A DNA stretch of 64,000 bases from contig NZ_CP082161.1 in the NCBI RefSeq assembly GCF_023101665.1, positions 3,906,001-3,970,000 of the forward strand, read 5' to 3'. Both the position numbers and the translations under genes were made by a program. Under the pieces are notes generated by a model. The model saw nothing but the letters and a program-made list of their open reading frames with translations, made no database searches and had not been told where the DNA came from. Source of the stretch: Bradyrhizobium sp. 195. GTDB taxonomy: Bacteria; Pseudomonadota; Alphaproteobacteria; Rhizobiales; Xanthobacteraceae. Shown in pieces: positions 8,177 through 17,348 of this stretch (position 1 is its first letter; every line of letters starts with the position of its first letter).

Positions 8177-9574
8177 ATGACCACGGTCGGTATTCGCGGC
8201 ACGTTCTTCGACTTCGTCGACGATCCCTGGAAGCATGTCGGCAACGAGCAGGCCGCCGCGCGGTTTCACCAGGACGGCCTCATGGTCGTCACGGACGGCG
8301 TCATCAAGGCATTCGGTCCCTACGAGACCATCGCTGACGCGCACCCCGGCGTCGAGATCACCCATATCAAGGATCGCATCATCGTCCCCGGCTTCATCGA
8401 CGGCCACATCCATCTGCCGCAGACCCGCGTGCTCGGTGCTTACGGCGAGCAGCTCCTGCCGTGGCTCCAGAAGTGGGTCTATCCGGAAGAGCTCAAATAC
8501 CGGGACCGCAACTATGCGCGCGAGGGCGTGAAGCGCTTCCTCGACGCGCTGCTGGCGTCCGGCACCACCACTTGCCAGGCCTTCACGAGCTCCTCGCCTG
8601 TTTCAACCGAGGAGTTGTTCGAGGAAGCAGCCCGCCGCAACATGCGCGTGATCGCGGGCCTCACCGGCATCGATCGCAACGCGCCCGCCGATTTCATCGA
8701 TACGCCCGAGAATTTCTATCGCGACAGCAAGCGGCTGATCGCAGAGTATCACAACAAGGGCCGCAACCTCTACGCCATCACGCCGCGCTTCGCCTTCGGC
8801 GCCTCGCCGGAGTTGCTGAAAGCGTGCCAGCGCCTCAAGCACGAGCATCCGGACTGCTGGGTCAACACCCACATCTCCGAGAACCCGGCCGAATGCAGCG
8901 GCGTGCTGGTCGAGCATCCGGACTGCCAGGACTATCTCGGCGTCTACGAGAAGTTCGACCTGGTCGGTCCGAAATTCTCCGGCGGTCACGGCGTCTATCT
9001 CTCGAACAACGAGTTTCGCCGCATGTCGAAGAAGGGCGCCGCTGTGGTGTTCTGCCCGTGCTCGAACCTGTTCCTCGGCAGTGGCCTGTTCCGCCTCGGC
9101 CGCGCCACCGATCCGGAGCATCGCGTCAAGATGTCGTTCGGCACCGATGTGGGCGGCGGCAACCGCTTCTCGATGATCTCGGTGCTCGACGACGCCTACA
9201 AGGTCGGCATGTGCAACAACACGCTGCTCGACGGCAGCATCGATCCCACGCGCAAGGATCTTGCGGAGGCCGAGCGCAACAAGCTCTCGCCTTATCGCGG
9301 CTTCTGGTCGATCACGCTCGGCGGCGCCGAAGGCCTCTATATCGACGACAAGCTCGGCAATTTCGAGCCCGGCAAGGAGGCCGATTTCGTCGCGCTCGAT
9401 CCGAATGGCGGGCAAGTCGCGCAAGCGTGGCATCAGTCGCTGATCGCCGATGGCGCCGGCCCGCGCACGATGGATGAGGCCGCGAGCATGCTGTTCGCCG
9501 TCATGATGGTCGGCGACGATCGCTGCGTCGACGAGACCTGGGTGATGGGCAAGCGCCTCTACAAGAAGAACTGA
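8177..9574 (+). CDS. guaD: Guanine deaminase
   Basis: 465 residues of the amidohydrolase superfamily. It deaminates guanine to xanthine and ammonia in purine salvage and catabolism, in the cytoplasm. The metal motif PGFIDGHIHLPQ (71-82, His 77 and 79) is the guanine deaminase form, with HISE near 230 and SFGTDVGGG near 316 giving further metal ligands. Length and the GTTTCQAF and PCSNLFLGSG segments fit GuaD rather than other amidohydrolases. AAGGAAGG precedes the ATG. It is sandwiched between the MFS gene and the ABM/membrane gene, probably one transcript. Confidence 0.92.
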   Translation: MTTVGIRGTFFDFVDDPWKHVGNEQAAARFHQDGLMVVTDGVIKAFGPYETIADAHPGVEITHIKDRIIVPGFIDGHIHLPQTRVLGAYGEQLLPWLQKWVYPEELKYRDRNYAREGVKRFLDALLASGTTTCQAFTSSSPVSTEELFEEAARRNMRVIAGLTGIDRNAPADFIDTPENFYRDSKRLIAEYHNKGRNLYAITPRFAFGASPELLKACQRLKHEHPDCWVNTHISENPAECSGVLVEHPDCQDYLGVYEKFDLVGPKFSGGHGVYLSNNEFRRMSKKGAAVVFCPCSNLFLGSGLFRLGRATDPEHRVKMSFGTDVGGGNRFSMISVLDDAYKVGMCNNTLLDGSIDPTRKDLAEAERNKLSPYRGFWSITLGGAEGLYIDDKLGNFEPGKEADFVALDPNGGQVAQAWHQSLIADGAGPRTMDEAASMLFAVMMVGDDRCVDETWVMGKRLYKKN

Positions 9575-9589
9575 AGCGGACGGACGCCG

Positions 9590-10573
9590 ATGAGCGCATC
9601 TCCGGATACGGCCGGACAGCCGGTCGCCCTCGTCATCCAGCGCCGCATCGCCGATGACGGCTTTGCCGCGTTCGCGCGCTGGAATGGCGAGGTCGGCGAG
9701 GCACTCAAGGCCTGGCCCGGCTTCCTGGGGCAGGAGGTCGTGCCGCCGCGGCCGCCGGCCCATGTTGATTGGGTGACTGTCTTGCGTTTCGCAAGCCCGG
9801 CTGCAGCGCGCGCCTGGCTTCAAAGCGAGGAGCGGACGCGGCGGATCGGCGAGGTGCAGCGCTTCTTCGTCGGTTCGGAGGACGTCCATATCCTGCCCGA
9901 CAGCGGCGTCCAGCGTGACAATGCGGTCTCCGCCGTCATCTCCTTCATTGTGCCGGATGGGCTCGAGGACGCGTTTCTCAAATGGCAGCAGCGCATCCAG
10001 GCCGCGGAGGCCGAGTTCAAGGGGTTCTTGCGCCACAAGATCGAACGGCCAATTCCGGGCCTTCACGACGAGTGGATCGTCATTCTGACGTTCGACAGCG
10101 ATGCCAACCTCAACGCATGGCTCGACTCGCCGTTGCGGCAGACGCTGCTGAGTGAAGGCGAGCGCTTCAACGCTGGCATGAACGTGAAGCGGGCGAGCTA
10201 CGGCTTCAATTTCTGGTTCCCGGCCGGCAAAGCCCAGGCTCCGGAGCAGAGCCCAAGCCTGATCTGGAAGAGCAACCTCATCGTGCTGTTGGTGCTCTAT
10301 CCCGTGGTCTATCTCTGGGGCTATTTTGTCAGCGCGCCGCTGATCGACAGAAACGGCGTGCCAATCTGGCTGTCGCTCTTCGTCGGCAATCTCGTCAGCA
10401 CCCAGTTGCTCGGCTGGTGGCTGGTGCCCGCCGCCTTCAAGGCACTCGATTGGTGGGTCAGGCCGAAGGCGGCGATCAGTCGCCAGATCGCGGGCTACGC
10501 ACTCCTTGCCGTGCTCTATGCGGCGTCGATGGGCCTGTACGCGCTGCTGCTCGCGTGGCATTGGGGGCGGTGA
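9590..10573 (+). CDS. Double ABM (antibiotic biosynthesis monooxygenase-fold) protein with C-terminal membrane anchor
   Basis: 327 residues. Two ferredoxin-like ABM repeats lie in tandem (about 10-100 and 112-205); both contain a W-x-x-x-x-x-F or L segment and a beta strand of the VTVLRF or IVILTF type. A C-terminal part follows with three hydrophobic helices (about 227-250, 262-283, 300-322). ABM domains often oxidise small aromatics without cofactor or act as scaffolds. The gene starts 15 bases after guaD and is followed 30 bases later by the RNase Z gene. I cannot assign a reaction; a membrane-held oxygenase or a signal protein are both open. Confidence 0.7.
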   Translation: MSASPDTAGQPVALVIQRRIADDGFAAFARWNGEVGEALKAWPGFLGQEVVPPRPPAHVDWVTVLRFASPAAARAWLQSEERTRRIGEVQRFFVGSEDVHILPDSGVQRDNAVSAVISFIVPDGLEDAFLKWQQRIQAAEAEFKGFLRHKIERPIPGLHDEWIVILTFDSDANLNAWLDSPLRQTLLSEGERFNAGMNVKRASYGFNFWFPAGKAQAPEQSPSLIWKSNLIVLLVLYPVVYLWGYFVSAPLIDRNGVPIWLSLFVGNLVSTQLLGWWLVPAAFKALDWWVRPKAAISRQIAGYALLAVLYAASMGLYALLLAWHWGR

Positions 10574-10603
10574 GACCCGTCCACCGCCGGACACGTAACG
10601 ACC

Positions 10604-11506
10604 ATGTTCGCCCTGACATTTCTCGGAACCTCGGCCAGCGTTCCGTCGGCGGAGCGCAACCATCCGGCGCTCCTGGTGGAAGCCGCGGGCCAGCGCATCC
10701 TGGTCGATTGCGGCGAGGGCACGCAGCGCCAATTGCTGCGCAGTGGCACCGGCTTTCGGCGGCTCGACCGCGTGCTGCTGACGCACGCTCATCTCGATCA
10801 CGTGCTCGGCATCCCCGGACTGTTTTCAACCCTGGGCTTGCGGCAGAGCGCCGAAATGATGACGATTCATGGCGGGCAGGGGACGCTCGACATCGTCATC
10901 CGGATGCTCGCCGGCCTGTGGGGCGCGGGCAGGGCGCCGATCGCGGTCGAATTCGCTGCCCTGGCCGAAGGACAGGTCATCGACGCCGGCGACTTCACCA
11001 TCGCCTGCTTTCCGGTCCGTCACCGCGACACCGACAGCTTTGGTTTCGTGTTTCAAAGCCCTGCACGTCGCCACCTTCGGCCCGATCGCCTTGCGGCGCT
11101 TGGCGTCCCGGATGGTCCCATGCGCGGCGAACTGGCTGCAGGACGGCCGGTCGTGATCGCCGATCGAACGATTGATCCGGAAGACGTTCTGAGCCCGCCG
11201 AGCGGCGGCAAGAAGCTCGTCGTGATCGGTGACACCGAAACCACCGACGGACTGTCCAGCTACGTTGCTGACGCAGATATGCTGGTGATCGAGGCGACCT
11301 TCCTCGATCGCGACGCCGCAACCGCGCGGGGTTACGGCCATCTCACCGCGGCGGAAGCGGCCGCCTTTGCCGCCGCGAACAACGTCCGCCAACTCGTGCT
11401 GACTCATATGTCGGGACGATACGAGGACGATGAGATCCTGGCCGAGGCGGCGAGGATCTTTCCGAACACTGGGATCGCAGCCGACTTCGATCACATGGTG
11501 ATCTAG
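10604..11506 (+). CDS. rnz: Ribonuclease Z family protein (metallo-beta-lactamase fold)
   Basis: 300 residues. RNase Z trims the 3' trailer of tRNA precursors. The N-terminal FLGTSASVP and CGEGTQRQL (36-44) match the family closely. The metal motif is HAHLDH (61-66) followed by GIPGLF, and the C-terminal half has DPEDVLSPP, GDTETTD and LTHMSGRY, which mirror the GDT and LTHFSxRY elements of RNase Z. The metal motif carries Leu where most members have Gly, so it is a diverged member. Start context is weak. It follows the ABM gene by 30 bases. tRNA processing is the family role; whether this copy serves it is inferred. Confidence 0.78.
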   Translation: MFALTFLGTSASVPSAERNHPALLVEAAGQRILVDCGEGTQRQLLRSGTGFRRLDRVLLTHAHLDHVLGIPGLFSTLGLRQSAEMMTIHGGQGTLDIVIRMLAGLWGAGRAPIAVEFAALAEGQVIDAGDFTIACFPVRHRDTDSFGFVFQSPARRHLRPDRLAALGVPDGPMRGELAAGRPVVIADRTIDPEDVLSPPSGGKKLVVIGDTETTDGLSSYVADADMLVIEATFLDRDAATARGYGHLTAAEAAAFAAANNVRQLVLTHMSGRYEDDEILAEAARIFPNTGIAADFDHMVI

Positions 11507-11718
11507 TCGCGCCTTCGACAATGTGCCGCTGCTGTTGCCGCAGGTGAAGACCGGCCCGGTTGGCGCTGCTCGCAACCGCAACGCCCAAGCGCGCAGACTT
11601 CGATCCGCAAGCGCCGGCCGCGCCGAATTCCTGCACCGTTGCAATACCGTGGCCGCTCCGAGCGCGGCGCCCGCTTGTTCAGTGTCGATTGCAGGGCTAG
11701 GTTCGCAGGCCAACGGGT

Positions 11719-12798
11719 GTGGGGCTGATGGGGACAGTTCGTTTTCTGCTGGCGGCGATCGTCGTCGGATTTCATTGCCAGTTCGGCGTCATCCACCAGA
11801 CAATCGGGGGCCTGGCCGCGGTAGAGGTCTTCTACATCATCAGTGGCTTCTACATGGCCGCCGCCTATGAGCGGCATTATCCGGGGCGGCCTGCTGCGTT
11901 CATGGCCAGCCGCTTTGCGAGGCTCTACCCGTTCTACCTGACTGTCCTGATCGCTACGTTCGCACTCCATTTGTGGAACCCGGCGAACGAGAGCGGCATC
12001 TTCGATTCTCTCCGAACGGATGAGCGGCCCTATGTGATCAACCTGTCGCTGGTGGGTCTCGATCTCTATTCGGCCATGCACAGCACCACATATCTCTTGG
12101 TTCCTCAGGCATGGTCGATCAGCGCGGAAATCGTCTTCTACGCGCTACTGCCAGCCTTGCTTCTACTCAACAGAAAATGGCTCGCCGGGTTGGTGGTCGC
12201 TGCCTTCGCGATCAAGCTGGTCATTCTTCACTTCTGCGAATGGAAATGGGCTTACTTCCCGTTCTACAGCCAGATCGGATATTTCGGCACTGGGGTTGTG
12301 CTTTTCTCGTTGCGGGATCGCCTGACATGGTCGACGCGTGCGGGCTACTGGCTCGCCGGCCTCTACAGCCTTTATCTCCTGGGCGACGTGTATGCCGACG
12401 TCGACTATCACGGGGGCATCGTTCAGGGCGTGCCGCTGGTTGTCGCAACCAGCATCGTGATTCCGACGCTCTTCGCGAGGGTCAATGGACCGCTGTCGAC
12501 CACATTGGGCGACGCCTCCTATGGCGTCTATCTCTCGCATTTTCTCTTCATACAGATCGCGATCAATTTGCAGCTGTTTGATCCGATCACGCTGACCAAT
12601 CCGCACATTGTGAGCCATTGGCGAATTCTGCTTCAGACTTTGGGCATCCTGCTCGCATCCACGGTCGTCGCGCTCGCATTTGAATTCACGGTCCAGCGAT
12701 GGATTGATCGGGCGCGCCGCTCGCTTTTCTATAACCGCAAGGGGGCGCCGGATTCCTTACGACAATTGGACGGGCGTGAGGCTATCGGAAAGGCTTGA
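11719..12798 (+). CDS. Acyltransferase 3 family membrane protein
   Basis: 359 residues, with about ten membrane helices. The Acyl_transf_3 pattern is visible: an early helix with VGFHCQFG (the catalytic-type His), AAVEVFYIISGF, and an ASRFARLYPFY segment. Such proteins O-acetylate or O-acylate surface polysaccharides, lipids or peptidoglycan at the inner membrane. The coding frame can start at GTG 11719 or ATG 11728 (MGTVRFLLA); the latter matches relatives better, though neither has a clear ribosome-binding site. No glycosyltransferase is nearby, so the acceptor is unknown. Confidence 0.85.
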   Translation: MGLMGTVRFLLAAIVVGFHCQFGVIHQTIGGLAAVEVFYIISGFYMAAAYERHYPGRPAAFMASRFARLYPFYLTVLIATFALHLWNPANESGIFDSLRTDERPYVINLSLVGLDLYSAMHSTTYLLVPQAWSISAEIVFYALLPALLLLNRKWLAGLVVAAFAIKLVILHFCEWKWAYFPFYSQIGYFGTGVVLFSLRDRLTWSTRAGYWLAGLYSLYLLGDVYADVDYHGGIVQGVPLVVATSIVIPTLFARVNGPLSTTLGDASYGVYLSHFLFIQIAINLQLFDPITLTNPHIVSHWRILLQTLGILLASTVVALAFEFTVQRWIDRARRSLFYNRKGAPDSLRQLDGREAIGKA

Positions 12799-12956
12799 TG
12801 CGAACGCAGCAAGAACAGGCTGTCGATGTTCACAGAAGGACTGGACCGCGAAGATCAGCGCGGCTATATGAGCGGCCTGCGAGCCGCTGATTTGCAAACC
12901 TTTCGGCCAGCCTTGCAGAACTTCCGAAGAAAGCTTAGTCATTTCAAGCTCTTCGG

Positions 12957-13030
12957 TGGGGAATGGTGTAACGGTAGCACAACAGACTCTGACTCTGTTT
13001 GTCTTGGTTCGAATCCAGGTTCCCCAGCCA
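12957..13030 (+). tRNA. tRNA-Gln (anticodon CUG), CCA encoded
   Basis: The acceptor stem TGGGGAA pairs with TTCCCCA. The D-arm contains ggtgtaacggtagcac. The anticodon stem ACAGA/TCTGT encloses the loop CTCTGAC with anticodon CTG, and the T-arm contains GGTTCGAATCC. The discriminator G at 13027 is followed by a chromosomally encoded CCA (13028-13030). The 74-base length is canonical. Confidence 0.95.
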
Positions 13031-13197
13031 GTTCCGGCGCTTTTCCACGGTCGCAGTTCCCTCGGTGTGCCGCTCGGCGGCGATGAAGTCCGTTGGCCGC
13101 GCGTCGCGACGGTTTGCCTCATCTAAAAATCGCATGTCCCGGTCGGAACGCCGCGCGCTCCATCGTCCTTGGGTCATACAACCCTGGGAGATCCGTG

Positions 13198-13560
13198 ATG
13201 CCCTATGTCGATGGTTTCGTTCTGGCCGTGCCGAAGGACAAGGTCGATGCCTACAAGTCGCTGTCCTCGACCGCCTGCGCGCTCTGGATGGAGCATGGTG
13301 CGCTCGATTATGTCGAATGCATCGCTGACGACGTTCCCTATGGGGAGCTCACCTCGTTTCCGCGTGCGGTGATGGCGAAGGAGGACGAGGTCGTGGTGTT
13401 CGCCTGGATCGTCTACCGCGATCGGGAGACCCGCGATGCCGTCAACAAGAAGGTGATGGCAGATCCGCGGCTGAAGATGGAGGGCATGCCGTTCGACGGC
13501 AAGCGCATGATCTACGGCGGCTTCACCACGCTGCTCCGGGCCAGCGACGTCATCGGCTGA
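13198..13560 (+). CDS. DUF1428 family protein (YbaA-like)
   Basis: 120 residues from the ATG at 13198, which has GGGAG 7 bases upstream; longer in-frame starts lack this. The opening MPYVDGFVLAVPKDK and the closing KRMIYGGFTTLL are the conserved ends of DUF1428, a ferredoxin-like dimeric fold related to ABM proteins. Members include E. coli YbaA; the biochemical role is not established. It is a single-gene unit downstream of tRNA-Gln and converges with the IalB gene, whose stop is 10 bases away. Confidence 0.85.
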   Translation: MPYVDGFVLAVPKDKVDAYKSLSSTACALWMEHGALDYVECIADDVPYGELTSFPRAVMAKEDEVVVFAWIVYRDRETRDAVNKKVMADPRLKMEGMPFDGKRMIYGGFTTLLRASDVIG

Positions 13561-13570
13561 CGATCAATTC

Positions 13571-14137
13571 TTACTTGATCTTGTCGTAAGCCGCCGCGAA
13601 GTCGCCGAGCGGCATCGGGATCGCGATGGTCTCCTTGGCCATGTTCTGGAAGGAGACCTTGAGCTGCTTGCCCGACCGTAAAGCGCCCAGCAGGTCGGCC
13701 GCGATCGGGGTCGAGGCGTAACAACCGCGGTTCTCGCAGGTCTGGATCTGGAGATCGACCGTCTTGCCTTCGTCGACCTGAAGCTTGGCGCCGACGGGAA
13801 GATTGAGGCCGAGCGGCAATTGCAGCAATGCAACCGGCGTGCGGGTGTCGGGCGCGATGCGGATGTTGACGAGGACAATGGTTTGGCCGGTCTTGGTCAG
13901 CACCGCGTTCTGCTCCATCGCGCATTCGAGCGGCGCCTCGCGGCTCACGCTGGTGCAGCGCACGATCCAGCCGGGCTGCTGCGCCGGCGCGCCGTCAGCC
14001 TGTGCTTGCGTCGGAGCCGGCGCAGGCTGTGCCGCCGGGGCAGGGGCGTTCTTCTTCGCGCCTTGCTGCGCATAGGCGAACCCCGTCGATAACAGGACCG
14101 CGGCGGCGATGGCGACAAATCGGGATTGCATGGGCAT
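13571..14137 (-). CDS. Invasion-associated locus B (IalB) family protein
   Basis: 188 residues from ATG 14137. It has a signal peptide with a Sec-type hydrophobic core (about 7-19, ending FAYAQQ), then a Pro/Ala/Gln-rich linker to about residue 55. The IalB domain begins at WIVRC, with conserved cysteines at WIVRC, LECAM and the CENRGC pair. IalB proteins are periplasmic or surface proteins of Bartonella and Rhizobiales; their molecular function is unsettled. The gene lies 64 bases downstream of the RND pump on the same strand and may be the last gene of that transcript. Confidence 0.85.
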   Translation of the reverse strand: MPMQSRFVAIAAAVLLSTGFAYAQQGAKKNAPAPAAQPAPAPTQAQADGAPAQQPGWIVRCTSVSREAPLECAMEQNAVLTKTGQTIVLVNIRIAPDTRTPVALLQLPLGLNLPVGAKLQVDEGKTVDLQIQTCENRGCYASTPIAADLLGALRSGKQLKVSFQNMAKETIAIPMPLGDFAAAYDKIK

Positions 14138-14201
14138 GGCGAAACCACGTTGGCGTGAACCGGGGGTCTCGCTGTAGCGTCGCAGGAGACGCGGCGCAAG
14201 C

Positions 14202-17200
14202 TTACTCGGCGGCTTCCTTGACGGTGCGGTGCTCGACCGTCTCGTGACTGTCACCATCACCCGGACGGCCCCAGCCCGAGAACCAGTTGTTGAGCTCGTC
14301 GAGATAGAGATAGACCACCGGCGTGGTGAAGAGCGTCAGTGCCTGGCTGACGATCAGGCCGCCGACCATGGCGTAGCCGAGCGGCTGGCGGATCTCGGCG
14401 CCGGTGCCGTGACCGAGCATCAAGGGCACGCCGCCGAGCAGCGCGGCCATCGTCGTCATCATGATGGGGCGGAAGCGCAGCAGCGCGGCCTGGCGGATCG
14501 ATTCCGCCGGCGTCTTGTGCTCGTCGCGTTCGGCGGCGATCGCGAAGTCGACCATCATGATGCCGTTCTTCTTCACGATGCCGATCAGGAGAATGATTCC
14601 GATCAACGCAATCAGGCTGAAGTCGAAGCCGGCCGCCATCAGGATCGCCAGCGCGCCGACCCCGGCCGAGGGCAGGGTCGACAGAATCGTGATCGGATGG
14701 ATGTAGCTCTCGTAGAGGATGCCGAGGATCAGATAGACCACGACGAGCGCGGCGAGGATCAGCAGCGGCACGGTGCCGAGCGACTGCTGGAACGCCTGCG
14801 CGGTGCCCTGGAAGCTGGAATTGAGCGTCGGCGGCGTTCCGAGATCGGCCATCGCCTTCTGCACGGCCTCGGTCGCCTGGCCGAGCGCGACGCCCTGGGC
14901 GAGGTTGAAGCTGATCGTGATCGCCGGAAACTGGCCTTGGTGGCTGATCGAGAGCGGGCGGACCGGATCGGTGGTCCAGGTCGCGAAGGTCGACAGCGGC
15001 ACCTGTTCGCCGGTCAGCGGCGATTTCAGATAGAGCTTGTTCAATGTCTCGAGACTGCCCTGCATTTCCGGCAGGACTTCGAGGATCACCTTGTAGGTGT
15101 TGAGCTGAGTGAAATACTGCGTAACCTGCCGCTGCCCGAAGGCGTCATACAGCGTGTCGTCGATCATCTGCGGCTGGATGCCGTAGCGCGAGGCGGTGTC
15201 GCGGTTGATCTTGAGCTGGACGGTGGTGCCCCGCGTCTGCTGGTCGGTCGCGACGTCGCGCAGTTGCGGCAGCGTCTGCATCTTGGAGAGAATCTTTGGC
15301 GCCCATTCGTTGAGCTCCTCCAGATTGGCGTCCTGCAGCGTGAATTCGAACTGCGTACGGGTCGGCCGGCCGCCAAGCCGGACGTCCTGGGCCGCCTGCA
15401 TGTAGAGGCGGGCGCCCTCGACCTTGTCGAACTGCGGACGCAGCCGCGCGATGATCTCCTGCGCCGAAGCCTGGCGCTGGTCGCGCGGCTTCAGCGTGAT
15501 GAACAAATTGCCGTTGTTGCCGGCGCGACCGCTGCCTCCGATCGCCATGGCAATGCTGGCAATGTCGGGATCGGCCATGATGATCTTGCCGAGCTCCTCC
15601 TGGCGCCTGACCATCTCCTTGAACGAAATGTCCTGCGAGGCTTCGGATGTGGCCGTGATGAGGCCGACGTCCTGTTGCGGGAAGAAGCCCTTCGGGATCA
15701 GGACGAACAGGTAGATCGACAATCCGAGCGTGGCGAAGAAGATCGCCAGCGTGGTGCGACGCCAGGCCAGGGCGTGGTCAAGCACGTATTCGTAGCCGCG
15801 CAGCAGCCCGTCGAAGGCGCGCTCACTCCATTGGTAGAATTTGCCGTGGGTCACCTCGCCATGCGCGCGCAGGAAGCGCGAGGCCATCATCGGCGTCAGC
15901 GTCAGCGACACGAACATCGAGACGAAGATGGTCATCGCCAGCACCACGGCGAACTCGCGGAACAGGCGCCCGATGATGCCGCCCATCAGCAGCAGGGGGA
16001 TCAGCACCGCGACCAGCGAGATGCTGATCGAGACGATCGTGAAGCCGATTTCCTTGGAACCCTTGAAGGCGGCCACCATGGGCGAGTCGCCTTCCTCGAT
16101 GTAGCGGGTGATGTTCTCGAGCATCACGATGGCGTCGTCGACCACGAATCCGACCGCGATGGTGAGCGCCATCAGCGACAAATTGTCGAGCGAATAGCCG
16201 ACCACCCACATCAAGGCGCACGCGCCGAGCAACGCCAATGGCACCGTCACCGTGGGAATCACGGTGGCCCAGAAGCTGCGCAGGAAGATGAAGATGACCA
16301 TGACCACGAGCGCGATGGTCAGGAGCAGGGTGAACTGGACGTCTTCGACCGCGGCACGGATCGTCGTGGTGCGGTCGCTGATCAGCTCGATCTTGATGGC
16401 GGGCGGAATAGCCGCCACCAGCCGCGGCAGGGTGGCCTTGATGCGGTCGACGGTCTCGATGACGTTGGCGCCGGGCTGCTTGAAGATCACCAGGAACACG
16501 CCGCGCTTGCCGTTGGCCCAGGCCGCCTGCTTGGAGTCTTCGGCGGCGCTGACCGCCTGGCCGATGTCGCGGATGCGCAACGGACCGCCGTTGCGATAGG
16601 CGATGATGACGTCGTTCCAGTCCTTCGAGTGCGTGAGCTGGTCGTTGGCATAGATCGTATAGGCGCGCCTCTCGCCGTCGATATTGCCCTTGGGGCTGTC
16701 GACCGTGGTGATCGCGATCGCACTGCGCACGTCTTCCAGCGACAGGCCCTTTGCCACAAGCTTGCCGGGATCGACCTGAATGCGGATCGAAGGTTTCTGC
16801 TGTCCGCCGATGAAGACCTGCGCGACGCCCGAAAGCTGGCTGATCTGCTGGGCGAGCTGGGCGTCGACGGCGTCGCTGACGCTGGTCAACGGCAACGTCT
16901 CGGAGGTTGCCGACAGCAGCAGGATCGGGGCGTCCGCCGGGTTGACCTTGCGGTAGGTCGGCGGCGAGGGCAGGTTCTTCGGCAGTTGGCCGCTGGCGGC
17001 GTTGATGGCACCCTGGACGTCGTTGGCGGCGCCGTCGATGCTGCGATTGAGGTCGAACTGGATGGTGATCGACGCCGTGCCCAGATAGCTCGTCGAGGTC
17101 ATCTGGGCGATGCCGGGGATCTGGGCGAATTGCCGTTCGAGCGGCTGCGCCACCGACGAGGCCATCGTCTCGGGGCTGCCGCCGGGCAGGTTGGCGGTGA

Positions 17201-17348
17201 TCTGGATGGTCGGGAAGTCCACCTGCGGCAGCGGCGCGACCGGCAGCAGCGGGTAGGCAACGAGGCCGACGAACAGGATGCCGGCCATCAGCAGCGAGGT
17301 GCCGATGGGATAACGGATGAAAGGTGCCGAAATCCCGCCCTCGGTCAT
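14202..17348 (-). CDS. RND (HAE1 family) multidrug efflux pump, MdtB/MdtC-like
   Basis: 1048 residues, full length. Twelve membrane helices and two large periplasmic loops are recognisable. The N-terminus (ISAPFIRYPIGTSLL) resembles the MdtB/MdtC branch, not AcrB. Helix 4 contains VGFVVDDAIVMLENI with the paired Asp of the proton relay, and the GHGTGAEIRQPLG and TPVVYLYLD segments near the end are typical. The gene overlaps the preceding adaptor by 4 bases (ATGA), so the two are co-translated. Substrate unknown; only one pump subunit is present, unlike the paired MdtBC of enterobacteria. Confidence 0.94.
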   Translation of the reverse strand: MTEGGISAPFIRYPIGTSLLMAGILFVGLVAYPLLPVAPLPQVDFPTIQITANLPGGSPETMASSVAQPLERQFAQIPGIAQMTSTSYLGTASITIQFDLNRSIDGAANDVQGAINAASGQLPKNLPSPPTYRKVNPADAPILLLSATSETLPLTSVSDAVDAQLAQQISQLSGVAQVFIGGQQKPSIRIQVDPGKLVAKGLSLEDVRSAIAITTVDSPKGNIDGERRAYTIYANDQLTHSKDWNDVIIAYRNGGPLRIRDIGQAVSAAEDSKQAAWANGKRGVFLVIFKQPGANVIETVDRIKATLPRLVAAIPPAIKIELISDRTTTIRAAVEDVQFTLLLTIALVVMVIFIFLRSFWATVIPTVTVPLALLGACALMWVVGYSLDNLSLMALTIAVGFVVDDAIVMLENITRYIEEGDSPMVAAFKGSKEIGFTIVSISISLVAVLIPLLLMGGIIGRLFREFAVVLAMTIFVSMFVSLTLTPMMASRFLRAHGEVTHGKFYQWSERAFDGLLRGYEYVLDHALAWRRTTLAIFFATLGLSIYLFVLIPKGFFPQQDVGLITATSEASQDISFKEMVRRQEELGKIIMADPDIASIAMAIGGSGRAGNNGNLFITLKPRDQRQASAQEIIARLRPQFDKVEGARLYMQAAQDVRLGGRPTRTQFEFTLQDANLEELNEWAPKILSKMQTLPQLRDVATDQQTRGTTVQLKINRDTASRYGIQPQMIDDTLYDAFGQRQVTQYFTQLNTYKVILEVLPEMQGSLETLNKLYLKSPLTGEQVPLSTFATWTTDPVRPLSISHQGQFPAITISFNLAQGVALGQATEAVQKAMADLGTPPTLNSSFQGTAQAFQQSLGTVPLLILAALVVVYLILGILYESYIHPITILSTLPSAGVGALAILMAAGFDFSLIALIGIILLIGIVKKNGIMMVDFAIAAERDEHKTPAESIRQAALLRFRPIMMTTMAALLGGVPLMLGHGTGAEIRQPLGYAMVGGLIVSQALTLFTTPVVYLYLDELNNWFSGWGRPGDGDSHETVEHRTVKEAAE

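Noticed and set aside
8603..10801. 732-codon reverse open frame over guaD, the ABM protein and RNase Z
   Set aside because: It crosses three real genes on the opposite strand and has a charged, low-complexity composition.
12957..13030. tRNA-Gln as an integration site for a genomic island
   Set aside because: No integrase gene and no second copy of the tRNA 3' end were seen downstream.
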